Notes under the pieces: generated by a model | The model's input: the letters and a program-made list of their open reading frames with translations, nothing else | What the model was told of the DNA's origin: nothing | The model's database searches: none | Source: Thozetella sp. PMI_491 | Lineage: Eukaryota; Ascomycota; Sordariomycetes; Chaetosphaeriales; Chaetosphaeriaceae | Reading direction: 5' to 3' | NCBI GenBank assembly: GCA_021432635.1 | Contig: MU270041.1 | Span: forward strand, 142,408-206,407 | DNA: 64,000 nucleotides | Position numbers and translations under genes: made by a program | In this document: positions 1-10,576 of the stretch, in pieces | How positions within the stretch are numbered: the first letter of the stretch is position 1 | How the letters are laid out: every line of letters begins with the position of its first letter

Positions 1-27
1 AAACTACGATATCAACCGCCGTAAAAA

Positions 28-1918
28 ATGGCAAAGCTCGAAAACGACTTGAAGGAGGTCGACACCCTCGATCGTTCGTTCTCTCGCCCAGATCCCATGT
101 TTACCGATCAGGAGCGACTGGCCCAGCTGGGCCACAAGGAAGAGCTTGATCGCCGGTTCTCTCTGACGGCTCTTGCTGCGCTCTGTCTATGCTTGATGGC
201 AACATGGGAAGCGCTGTCCACGGTTGTCGCGGCCGCCCTGGCCAGTGGGGGGGCTCCTTGCCTTTTCTACAACTAGTACGATGCCATGGCTAGACTGCAA
301 AGACTCATACAGACATCGACTAACAAGCCTAAAGCGTCATCTCTTTCATATGCACCGTGTGCATCGCTTGCTCGCTAGGTGAAATTGCGTCTATTTATCC
401 AACCTCTGGAGGTAAGTAATAGCAGTTGGTTAGATTCACAGCGTCAGGTACACAGATTCTAGAATCACTTTGCTGACACGGGACTTCAATTCTACAGGTC
501 AATATCACTGGGTAGCCGCGCTGTCCCCTGCCTCTACCAAAGTCTTCGCGTCCTTCGCGACCGGATGGATCTCCGTGGGCGCCCAGATCGTCTTCACTGC
601 CTCGGCAGCTTTCGCTGCCGGTCTCCAGACCCAGTCGTTGATCGTCCTCAATGACGACACATATGTCCCGACACAGTGGCAAGGGATGTTATTCTACTGG
701 TCCATCCTGGTATATGCAACTGTCATGAACATCTGGGGCATGAAACTCATGCCTACGGTGAACATGGTTTCCGGTAAGTCCTCTTATACGCTACCACGCT
801 ACTGTTACGAGATTATATGCTTTATACAGACTAGAATTGCTAACCTACTCGACTCAGGTGTTATCCATGTCGGCGCCTTTATTGCGATCCTCATTGTACT
901 CGGAGTTATGGCGGAGAAAAATACCTCCTCGTTCGTTTTCGTTGAGTTTCAGAACTCTAGCGGATGGTCTAATGACGGCGTCTCGTGGCTCGTTGGGCTG
1001 TTGAGCGCTGTATATCCCTTCCTCGGGTATGTGCCGTATTCATCATTTGTCTCTTGCATCACCCGTAGAGTGCTGCTAACAGGAAACTCTAGTTATGATG
1101 CTGCTTGCCATTTATCAGAGGAGCTTAACGATGCCAGCCGCAATGTCCCATTGGCCATGGTAGGCAGCGTGGTTGTCAACGGTCTCATGGGATTTATCTA
1201 CGTCATCGTACTGTTATATTCCGCGGGATCTTTGGACAATCTCCTAGCCACACCGACCGGGTTTCCCTTTATGCAGATCTACCTCGATGCGACACAGTCC
1301 AGGGCCGGAGCGACGGTGATGTCAATAATGCTGATTCTCATCGCAATCGCGGCGACCGTTGCTGGCATAGCTTCAACCTCTCGAACCCTATGGGCGTTCG
1401 CTCGTGATAAGGCAACCCCATTCGATACCTACTTCAGCGGGGTCAACGAATCTCTCAAGATTCCTGTCCGAGCTGTGGTGCTTGTCTCGGTCCTCCAGCT
1501 CATCCTTGGTTTCATCTATCTGGGCAACACAACTGCTTTCAATGCGATCCTATCCATGGCCATCATCGGAATGTACCTCTCGTACACACTCCCCGTCGTC
1601 TACATGCTCCTTTTTGGACGTCGAAAAGACTCGAAGCATCAGTTCGGCCCTTTTCGACTGGGAAAGGTACTCGGCATTACCATGAACATCATAGGACTTA
1701 TCTGGATGGTTGTTGTCATGATCTTCAGCACATTTCCAACTGTGATGCCCGTGACGGCGCAAAACATGAACTACTCTACCGTCGTCATGGCCGGCTGGCT
1801 TCTCTTTGGTCTCATCTACTACATCCTCTTCGGTCGGTTCAAGTTTGACGTTCCTTTGGGAGAGGTGTCCGTCATTTCAGACACGGAGCTTCCAGATGCG
1901 CCCAAGAACCTGAAGTAA
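28..1918 (+). CDS. APC-superfamily amino acid/choline/GABA-type permease
   Basis: Five exons: 28-275, 335-411, 498-773, 858-1026, 1093-1918 (531 aa). All introns are GT-AG and all phases agree. The protein starts with a hydrophilic tail (MAKLENDLKEVDTLDRSF) followed by about 12 hydrophobic segments. Exon 2 supplies the conserved GEIASIYPTSGGQYHW stretch typical of fungal amino acid/choline transporters of the APC superfamily, expected in the plasma membrane. The length is normal for the family. It lies about 600 bp from a homogentisate dioxygenase gene, so uptake of an aromatic amine or amino acid is a reasonable inference, but the substrate cannot be read from sequence. The very short second exon (77 nt) is confirmed by the motif it restores. 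Confidence 0.88.
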
Positions 1919-2518
1919 CGGCGAGGACATGGGATAGTGGGATTGTGTCGCGTGGCTTGGTGATGTTGTATTTTTCGCTCTATTTCAGTGTCTCATATGT
2001 ATTGCGAGCTTGCCGGTGCAATAGGTGGACTACCAGAGAGCTTGGTGTGGTGAATGTAGCTATCACAGGCGCCTCAGCAGCGGTAACTATAACCAAAGAT
2101 TGGGACATTTTGCTCGAAATACCCTCACGCATTTTAGGTCCGGGCCTTGAAGACAGAGACCAGAATGCATCAGTGCTTCTTCCAAGTACCTTAATCAGTG
2201 AATGGAGGCAGTTTAAAGATCAAATTTCATATCATTCATTCCATGGCTATGGTGTATTGCCTAGTCATGGGTTGTAATCTTGCTGAATCTCAGACAGTAC
2301 ATATGTGAGCTGCCCGGATGAAGATTTGAGTCAAGGTCTACAGCAATCGATATTATGACTTCAAATCTGATGTCACCCAATGACTAAAATTATTTTCTCA
2401 TGTCTTGGTAGATTGCTGCTAAATACTTGGTACTTGAGTTGGTGTTTCCCCCGAAAGTATTTCACCGTGTGCCGCTAAATCGGAATGCCCTTATAATTAC
2501 AACCGCCTCACCGAAGCT
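1919..2518. other. intergenic between permease and HGD, convergent 3' ends
   Basis: Both neighbours end here. I see no supportable gene; the short open frame at about 1945-2277 has no recognisable domain. The sequence becomes AT-rich towards 2340-2500, as expected for 3' UTRs. Confidence 0.5.
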
Positions 2519-4092
2519 CTAGTTCGGTGGCTTGAAGTGCGGCTGCAAGGTTGACCAGCTCTCTTCGCTGTACTTCTCCTGCACCTTGCAGCAGGTCTCC
2601 AAGCCCCACTTGGTAACACCGAGCATAAGGCTGCTCTCGAACATGAACGCCATGCTTCCTTCGCCAATCTTCTGTGGCTTGAGCTCGGCGTTGCTGGCCT
2701 TCTCGAAGGTGCTGGCGTCCGGCCCATGGGCTGACATTGTGTTGTGCAAGCTGGCTCCGGCTGGCTGGAAGCCGCCGCCAGACTTCGCGTCGTACTCGCC
2801 GCAGATAAGCCCCATGAACTCAGACATGGTGTTTCGATGGTACCATGGTGGGCGGAAGGTGTCCTCCTGGACGAGCCAACGAGGCGGGAAGATGACGAAA
2901 TCGGCGATTGCAGTTCCGGGATGGTCGGACGGACCGGTCAAAACTGTGTAGATGGAAGGATCGGGGTGGTCAAAGGAGATGCTCCCGATGACGGAGAACC
3001 GTCCTAGATCGTACTTGTAAGGATAGACTATGTTCGCCATTAGTCACTTGCTTTAAAACGAGATCCCACCGGCCTGCAGTATCTGTGTCCCCACAGACAC
3101 CTATCGGGAGAGTTATCAACGGGGGGGGACTTGCATCTGTTCCAATATTAGCTTTCAGCATCTTAGAAATGGGGACTGAGTCCGCATGGATATCCTTACT
3201 TTCCGTGCCACCCCACAACATCGAATGGGGTGTGCTTCTGTTTGGCAACAAAGAACTTCCCCGCGAACTTCGTTATAATAGACCACTCGGTAGTGGTATC
3301 CTGGTCGAACGCAGCCGTGGGGACTTGAAAGTCCCTGGGGTTGGCCAAACAGTTTGAGCCAATGGGGCCAAGCTCTGGGAGTGTAAAGTTTCCTTGGTAG
3401 AGCTCCAGGATGTAGCCTCGCACGGGGCCCGAGGGCAGCGTCACACGATATTTGACGCCACGAGGGATGACGGCAATCTCATTTGGCCGAACAAGCAACT
3501 TTCCCAGCTCCGTTTGGATATCCAAGACTCCATGTTGGGCAACTATGAGCATCTCTCCATCGGATGAGTATACGGCGGTGGCAGGGTCCATGTCGCGGCC
3601 AGCGGCGAAGATATAGATGCCAAGACCGGACTTCATTGTGGGGTCCCCTGCCCCAGCTACTGGCTTCAGACCGCGCACCCAGTCTACATTCTCATCGATA
3701 TCGAACGGGTTCCACCGGAGCTGGTCGGGAACATACTCCAAAGCGGAGTTCAATTGGGGTTCAGGGCCACTAGGAAGGGGCTCGAAACGTGAGTGGGCCG
3801 CCGAAGGGAGCACGCGATAAAGCCATGTCTGCAAATTCTCGGATCTCGGCGCTGTGAATGCTGTACCAGAGAGTTTCTCGGCGTACAAGCCATATGGGGC
3901 CTTCTGGGGCGAGTTGGCACCGATAGGGAGTGCACCCTCTATGGCCTCAGACCTTTAAGTCTGTTAGCCTATGTTCTAGGGTGACCTGTTCTCTACCACC
4001 TGTTTATCTCAGGGGAAAACTTACTCGTGAAACGAGGCAAAGCCATTTATATATTTGTATTTCTCGGGTACTGCGAAATTTGTTACTGGCAT
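2519..4092 (-). CDS. hmgA: homogentisate 1,2-dioxygenase, with an unresolved last exon junction
   Basis: Ring-cleaving Fe(II) dioxygenase of phenylalanine/tyrosine catabolism (homogentisate to maleylacetoacetate). Exon 1 (4092-4025) gives [18 protein letters not shown] and joins in phase to exon 2 (3952-3200), which carries [16 protein letters not shown] and ends in FDVVGWHG (the catalytic His region). The last exon (from about 3040 down to 2519) carries [22 protein letters not shown] (His and Glu iron ligands) and [11 protein letters not shown] (third ligand). The donor at 3199 (GTAAGG) is good, but no AG acceptor restores the frame: a TGA at 3046-3044 blocks upstream acceptors, and the only downstream AG (3029-3028, after a CTAAT branch) is one nucleotide out of phase. 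It is either a recent pseudogene, an assembly indel, or non-canonically spliced. Divergent from fumarylacetoacetase. Confidence 0.8.
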
Positions 4093-4671
4093 GTTTCCTT
4101 TTTGGGAAGGTTGGGTGTGTATAAGTGGAGATCGTATAACTAATTGAAATATTATGTCCAAAGTGCAGGGAGGTTATGGCATCGTCTACCCACGGTTTTA
4201 CGCTGTATATCTAGATCTTTGCGAGAATGACTTAATCCAATCTGCATCCAGACTGTGCCCATAACTTTGCCCTATGTCCCCGTTGCTTCTGCATCATTTG
4301 TACTGCCAAGCCCTGTGCAAGAATTGAGGTCGGAAAGCGCGGAAGCCTCGGAAAATGCGCCGAGGCGGGGCGTGAAACCGCACCTCAGGGGCTTCGAGGG
4401 GCTCGGAATTGTCACAGCGGATGGGCTTCCTACGCCACTACCCCTGGCAAGATTGGCCGCGGCAAGTAAAAGAAAGACCGGCAACAGGGTCAATTAAGCC
4501 ATGAACTCTGCGCGTAAATATTCCTCCCTCAGCAGTGCTGGCCAAGTACCTAGAAATTGGGTACCTACCCTTTTGAGCACGACGTTGACGAGCTGCATCC
4601 CCCACATACGTCCTCCAAACCAGCAAACATTAACGCTAGCTACCTACCGGGTCCCTACCTTGTCTGCAATC
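4093..4671. promoter_or_regulatory. shared divergent promoter of HGD and FAH
   Basis: 579 bp separate the start codons of two consecutive-pathway enzymes transcribed in opposite directions, so this must hold both promoters. A GC-rich stretch with CGGAAG/GCCGAGGCGG-like words lies at about 4330-4400. I can see no proven operator. Open frames here on both strands are uninformative. Confidence 0.55.
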
Positions 4672-6039
4672 ATGAAGTCCTGGTTCCCTATACCTCCCAG
4701 GTCTCACTTTTCTATTCTCAATATCCCTTTTGGCATCATCTCCACGCCCACGGGACCTACGCCCCGCCTTGCCATTGCGATTGGTGATCATGCCCTTGAC
4801 TTGGCCGCCTTCGCCAGCAATGGCGGCTTTGCTAAACTCGGTAAAATTAGCAACGAGCAGCTAAGCATCTTCTCCGAGCCGACGCTGAACTCGTTCGCTT
4901 CACTGGGCCGCCCAGTCCATCGGGAGGTACGGCAGTACTTGCAAGATGTGTTCCGTGACGACACGCCCTACGCAGACATTCTTCAGCAGAACGAGGCCCT
5001 GAGGAAGACGGCACTCATACCCCTCTCGGAGGTGCAGACTCACCTGCCCCTCAGTGTTGGTGACTACACCGACTTCTTCGCGGGCCGCAACCACGCGCGG
5101 AACGTGGGGACACTGTTTCGGGGGGCTGCCAACGCGCTACAGCCAAACTACAATCACGTCCCCGTGGCTTACCACGGCCGTGCCAGCTCAGTAGTCGTCT
5201 CGGGCACGGCGCTGAGGAGGCCATGGGGCCAGGCACTTCCCGCACCAGGTGCCACTGTCCCAGTATTCCGGCCATGTGCGAGACTAGACATTGAGCTGGA
5301 GATGGGTATGTTCGTCTGCAAGGGCAACGAGCTTGGGCAACCCATTTCTGTGGACGAGGCTGAGGAATATATCTTTGGGTATGTTCTCATGAACGACTGG
5401 AGCGCCAGGGACATTCAGCAGTGGGAGTATGTACCACTCGGCCCCTTTAATGCGAAGAACTTTGGCACCACCATCAGCGCGTGGGTGGTGCTTGCGGACG
5501 CTCTAGAGCCATTCAAGACCCAGGGACTACAAAATGAGGTGGAGCTGCAGGAATACCTGCAGGAATCAAAGAAGGACAACATCCTAGATATTAATCTAGA
5601 GGTTTCATTAACAAGTAAGCATACCTAGTCGTCCGCTCAATGCGGCGCAGCCCAAGATTGGGCGCAGAGCTAACTCTGATCGATAGCGCCCAAGGGAAAC
5701 ACAACTACAATCTCGCGGACCTCAGCCAAGAACTTGCTGTGGTCTTGGCCACAAATGATCGCGCATCACTCGGTTGGGGGCTGCAACATGCGCACCGGTG
5801 ACTTGCTTGGATCCGGTACAGTTTCCGGGTTCGAGCCTGGAACGCAAGGCAGCATCTTGGAGCAGACTTCGGGAGGAAAGACACCGCTGAAGCTGGAAGG
5901 CGGCGAGGAACGTACGTTTGTCAACGATGGCGATACAATTGTGATCACGGGCTGGGCAGGATCTGCCGATGGCGCGTTGGTCGGATTCGGAGAGTGCGTC
6001 GGGGAGATCCTGGCTCCAGCTCCGCGCAAGCAGAAGTAG
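4672..6039 (+). CDS. fahA: fumarylacetoacetase
   Basis: Hydrolyses fumarylacetoacetate to fumarate and acetoacetate, the last step of homogentisate catabolism. Two exons: 4672-5614 and 5687-6039 (431 aa, normal length). I chose the ATG at 4672 because MKSWFPIP matches the family start; the open frame extends upstream to 4501 without conserved sequence. Visible family motifs are VGDYTDFFAGRNHARNVG (metal Asp and catalytic His), RLDIELEMGMFV (two metal Glu), MNDWSARDIQQWEYVPLGPF (metal Asp, Arg, Gln), KNFGTTIS (Lys) and, after the intron, WPQMIAHHSVGGCN and GDLLGSGTVSG. All residues needed for activity appear present. Divergently paired with HGD at 4092. Confidence 0.95.
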
Positions 6040-6366
6040 ACAGTCTTCCTTATTCATTCAAACAAATTAAAAAAACCAGAACTTCTTCCTTTCTATCTTT
6101 ATACAATGGAGCTGTTTTGCTGTCCCCAATTTGCTTTCTCGAGTTGTACCCCACTCTCGCAGCTACAGGCCGATCAATCGAGATCGATTGGGACTAATAG
6201 GCACCGGAAGGCGCGCCTTTTACGAGACAGGAAAAGGCCGGAAACGGGATAAATTTTCACGAAAGTTTATTAATGTCGTAATGTCACCTTCTTCTTTTTA
6301 TATTGAAGTAGGCAATGCTTCCCTTATCAGCCCGCTCCCCATTCAGTATATATCCTCAGACTCGAA
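6040..6366. other. intergenic between FAH and GNAT gene
   Basis: A short 3' region, then an AT-rich promoter with a TATA-like CAGTATATATCC at about 6344-6355, just upstream of the proposed GNAT start. No gene seen. Confidence 0.45.
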
Positions 6367-6958
6367 ATGGCACCTCAGTCGACAATTTGCCTCGCAAAGC
6401 TCGAGGGTAAGGTGCCACGACCCGACCTACCCCAAGTTCATCTGCCTAATGCATGAGCCAGATGTCCCTACCATCTACTCCTTCATCCAAGCCGCTGCAG
6501 CTGAGCAGGTGCCAGGGGCTATTATAGCAGCAACCGAAGCGAGCCTCGCTGCCACGCTGCATTTCGAGCCATCATTGCCCGAAACAGCGGCTACATCTCC
6601 CTCCGTGTCCCAGAGGCGATACGCTTGGCCATTACTCATCAAGGATCCTGATGGAATGGTGGTGGGACTAGCTATTTACTTCTACAATTATTCGACGTGG
6701 GCAGCCGCCCCAGGGCTCTGTTTAGAAGAATTTTACGTCTTGCCAGAGTATAGACGGAAGGGCTATGGCAGGCTCCTCATCGAGGGAATAGCAAAGGAGG
6801 CGCATAAGGCGGGCTGCGTTAAGATGGAGTGGGTCTGTCTTAAAAATAACGAACGTGCCTTGCGATTTTATGATAAACTAGGCGCGAAACTAATGGACGA
6901 CTGGCTTGTTCTGAAGGTAGCGGAGAAGGATATCGGCAAGCTAGCAACCGCAGTATAG
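6367..6958 (+). CDS. GNAT-family N-acetyltransferase
   Basis: Two exons: 6367-6411 and 6458-6958 (181 aa). The start MAPQSTICLAKLEGK joined to PDVPTIYSFIQAAAAEQ restores the usual first strand and helix of small GNAT enzymes; the 46-nt intron has a CTAAT branch. The acetyl-CoA-binding motif A is clear: EEFYVLPEYRRKGYGRLL, followed by motif B with EWVCLKNNERALRFYDKLGA. It resembles the thialysine/spermidine-type acetyltransferases, which would suit an amine-handling cluster, but the acceptor is unknown. The 15-codon first exon is the least certain part; a reading without the intron would start further upstream or at the Met near 6450. Confidence 0.82.
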
Positions 6959-7181
6959 GAAACGAATACATTCATATTTCGAGGTGGGTAGAACGTGAAT
7001 TCGGATACCTAAAGCAGATAGTGCATGCTTGAGTCATGGAGATACCTGGGAGTTCAGATTTCTTTTTTAGAAGCTGCCTATACTACCAAATTTTGTTACA
7101 TCGCGTGTTGTTTGCCACGTAACAGGATATAAATAGTTCGAAAGAATTTCCCAGCCATTATGCCTTTAGATCGGTGATTTT

Positions 7182-9489
7182 CTACAACTTCGAGGTACAA
7201 CAGCCTTCTGTGAGCTTGGAACCTGTGTCATTGCTGGGCGGCACGTCCAACGCCGGGTTCCCAGTGAAGAAGTCGGATGGGGTGATATGCACTTGGAGCA
7301 TCTCTACGGGCCTATTCAGGAGGTTGCCTCGGTTAGCTTGGATCGACGACTGACCGCCGAGGGAAGGAACTCACATGACCGGCCAGTCCTCCACCCGTGG
7401 ATTATGTGTAAGGCCAAAGACGCTCCACAGGACAATATCCTCGTTGAGCACATCGTCATTTCGTGCCGCAGCATCTGACAAGCCATTCACCTCGCGCCGA
7501 CTCTGTAAAGTGTAGCGCCCGCCCGCGTAGAGCTCGTCGTCCTTATACTTGGTCACCCACATATGGTGCTGCGCAAACAAAGCGCGTTGCGCTTGTATGC
7601 TGTTGGGGTCTGCCAGCAGTAGCTGAGTAGCTGGGGATGTAATCTTGTATCCCACAGGCTTCCCACTGACGGGGTTCTTCTTGCCCAAATTTTGCACCTT
7701 AAAGACGCGATTATTGGCCGGTGCAAGGTCAAGCCCTACGGACGTGGTGATAGGTGTCTGGCGGACCTCATAGTAGTTGCCGTTGGGATTGTTCCGCCGG
7801 TCCATCCGTACCGGGAGACTCTCCTCCTGGATAAGTGTGTTTTGGTGACCATCGATAGCCGGGTCGATTCGCAGGCAGAAAATATGTTGATGGTTTTGCG
7901 CAAGCGCGCCGGGACTCACGACGTTGCCCCATGGAGCTGTTTTGCCCTCGTCAATGTTGACGACTGAGACGATACCAGTTGCCCTGGCCTCTACCGCGAT
8001 CCCAGCGGCTTGGTCAAACTTGAAAGCGAATATATACTCGTAGTTTGCCAGCGTAATAATAAACTGGATAACAAGCTCGCGCCGGCGGGTTACTGCAGCC
8101 CGGCCAGTTCTCCAGTTGGTGTGCTTCCAGTTGATTCCATTGTCTTGTTCGTGCAAACAAATAACGTTTTTGGTTTCCTCGGCTGAGCCGTCAGCCTTGG
8201 TTAGAATGCCGTTAAAATACTATATAAGAGTAAGTTTAGTAAGATTTACACATGTATACACACTCAGGATCTCTTACCTTGATCACACCCAGGCAGTCGC
8301 AACCCAAGGTGAGATTGTTGACACAATGACCCAAGCCGCCGTCGCCAAAATCAAAGGCTTGCTTCCGGTGGAACGGCGCCCGGGGATCAGCATAGGGGAC
8401 AGTCTAAACGACTCGACGTTAGCAAACTCCCTGCCAACTAGGAGCGGCCGAGGTCACGGCATAGTAGATAACGAGCTTCTTCTTCTTACCATATCGCTCA
8501 TACTTAGACGGTACAAGATTTCCCTACCATCATAGCGGATGTCATGCAACACGGCACCTTCTCGAGGATTGAAGGTCACCCGGAATCTCCACTTCTGCCA
8601 CTGAACTAGATTCGTATCTGAGATAGCAAAGCTCGGCCCCTCGGGCTGCAGCACGGTAAGAGGCTTGAGATCCTTTCGGGTACCGCTCGGTAGCAGTTCA
8701 GGTACGTATTCAGCCGAGCCGCAGTGGTCTAGAACCCTCGTTTTATGCGATCTTCCTTTCAAGGGATCTTCCTTGCCGCCCGTGGCTGGCTCGTCAATGC
8801 GCACAATCTCATTCTTATGCACATCCATGATAGGAATAAGGGGAATAGGATAGGCATAGAAGTTGGAGTCAGGATTCCCGCTTCGGGTGTCGCGGCCGAA
8901 GCATAGGCCCTGGAAAAAGCGCGTGGTCCCGTCCTCGGGATCGGCCCCGCCATACGGCCAGGGCTCAACCACAAGTTCAAACCCCTCTGGAAGCTCGATG
9001 CTCTTAAGCTTCTCCTGGAATAGTGGCGATTCGTTGATACACTTGACTAGAACATCAAACTCGAACCTATTTGCGAGTGGCTCGAGCGTTAGTAGCTTCT
9101 ACAGTATACGGTGGTAGAAAGGGTAACCCGGACTAGGCTTGCACATACACTGTTAAGCTGGCGTGATGCTCAGAGCCGACAATCTGATGGTTGACACGCT
9201 TTTGTGTGTTCAGGTCGATGACGGACTCGTGGTACTGGGGTACCTTGGAGCCCCCAATGACATCGTACCTGGTCTGGGCCAACCGGGCAGGTCGAGGCGT
9301 CTCGGCAGTAAGCTTCCCGGCATGCTCTAGAGCTAGGAATGGCAGAACCTCTGCCTTGGGCGGCTCTAGAAGGTAGATAACCCGGAAATCAATCACTGTA
9401 TTTGGGTGAAGGGCAACGACAATGTCCCGGGCACGATTCGTCTCCTCAATCGTCAAGTCTGACAGTGGATGAGGGATAGGGTTAGCCAT
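7182..9489 (-). CDS. peroxisomal copper amine oxidase
   Basis: Oxidises primary amines to aldehydes with release of H2O2 and ammonia. Five exons, all in phase: 9489-9149, 9066-8490, 8403-8278, 8219-7375, 7311-7182 (672 aa). The topaquinone precursor Tyr lies in TLANYEYIF; copper ligands are the His pair in AQNHQHIFCL and the His in GLTHNPRVEDWPVM. The catalytic-base Asp region is QAFDFGDGGLGH. The last exon ends in CCTSKL, a canonical PTS1, so the enzyme should act in peroxisomes. ATG 9489 was chosen because MANPIPHPLSDLT matches the family start; an open frame continues upstream. The neighbours suggest arylalkylamines such as phenethylamine, tyramine or benzylamine as substrates (inference). 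Confidence 0.95.
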
Positions 9490-9949
9490 GGTGCGAGCTG
9501 CCGAAGAAAGGCAGGGGAGTAGACTACACGCGTAGCGCAGGGCGATATCGGGAGCACAAATGGACTTGATAGGGGGAAGTCTGTGCAAAAGAATACGGGC
9601 TCGTGGTTAAAAAACCTTGGTAGTGGGGAAATGGCCTTGTCTGATGTGGTTAGGGGACTTCCCATGTCAGGCTTTCTGGTGTCTTTTCTACAACATGGCT
9701 TAGGAATCCCCGTTCGCGAGGCAGCTACCGAAACCGGAAAGTGGGTAAGTGAGCAGCTCGGAACTACCATGGTGTTCCGCCGTTATCAGCTCGGAAGCGG
9801 AAATCCTTGGTCCACCGCCACGAGTCCATCAAAAGAAGGCGATTAATGAATTAATGAATGGTAGCAATTCCCTGAATCGACGATAAACACGCCGCCCGGC
9901 CCACTGCCGATACGTATACAGCACTGCAAATACGCTACGTAATTCCATC
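9490..9949. promoter_or_regulatory. divergent promoter of amine oxidase and Dabb gene
   Basis: 460 bp between two divergent start codons. It must contain both promoters. A short AT-rich ATTAATGAATTAATGAATGG direct repeat lies at about 9841-9860. No proven binding site. Confidence 0.4.
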
Positions 9950-10413
9950 ATGTCGAGTCAGATCAACCGTATCACTCTTTTTAAAATCCCAAATGAGGAT
10001 GACCAACAAAAACTGCTCAATATCTACAAGCACATGCCTGAGAAGGCCGTGAAGGTACGTCTAATTGCATGCACCGACCGGCGCCCCCCCATCGTCTTAT
10101 CTTTCACTTCTACTTGCACCTGCACCTACCCACCTACAACCTGCAATCCAGTACAGCTCGTTTTCCAACCTCGTAATTGACCTCTTCTCTCCTCCAGGAT
10201 GGCAAGCCATATATCATCTCGGTGAGGGCTGGCCTGGCCAAGAAGGACCAGCGGGCGCAGGGGTTCACCATTGCCGTCATCTCCGTGTTTGCCTCGGAGA
10301 GCGACATGGAATTTTATGACAATGAGTGCACAGCGCATGGAGAGCTCAAGAGCTTTGCTAAGACAGTTCATCAAGGTGCCATGATGGTATTTTTCGAGAA
10401 CGCCCTGGCTTGA
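9950..10413 (+). CDS. Dabb (stress-responsive A/B barrel) domain protein
   Basis: Two exons: 9950-10054 and 10198-10413 (106 aa). The sequence MSSQINRITLFKIP, then DQQKLLNIYKHMPEKA, then KPYIISVRAGLAKKD and a C-terminal SFAKTVHQGAMMVFFENA is the layout of the small ferredoxin-like dimeric alpha/beta barrel (Dabb, PF07876). Such proteins are usually homodimers; some act as small cyclases, isomerases or stress proteins. It lies between the amine oxidase and the regulator, divergent from the oxidase. Its role in an aromatic pathway is not known to me; handling a reactive intermediate is only a suggestion. Confidence 0.85.
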
Positions 10414-10576
10414 TTGGTTGAGAAAGCGTGCCGGCACATAATGTTATATAGAGGGATATATGGACATATATTTTTATGTTTGTATCATTACATGTGTTCG
10501 AAGCCTAGAAGAATACCTTCCAGCACCAATAAGCCGCCTTTGAAGGCACTGATTCTCCTTCCAAGGCTAGCAAGCC

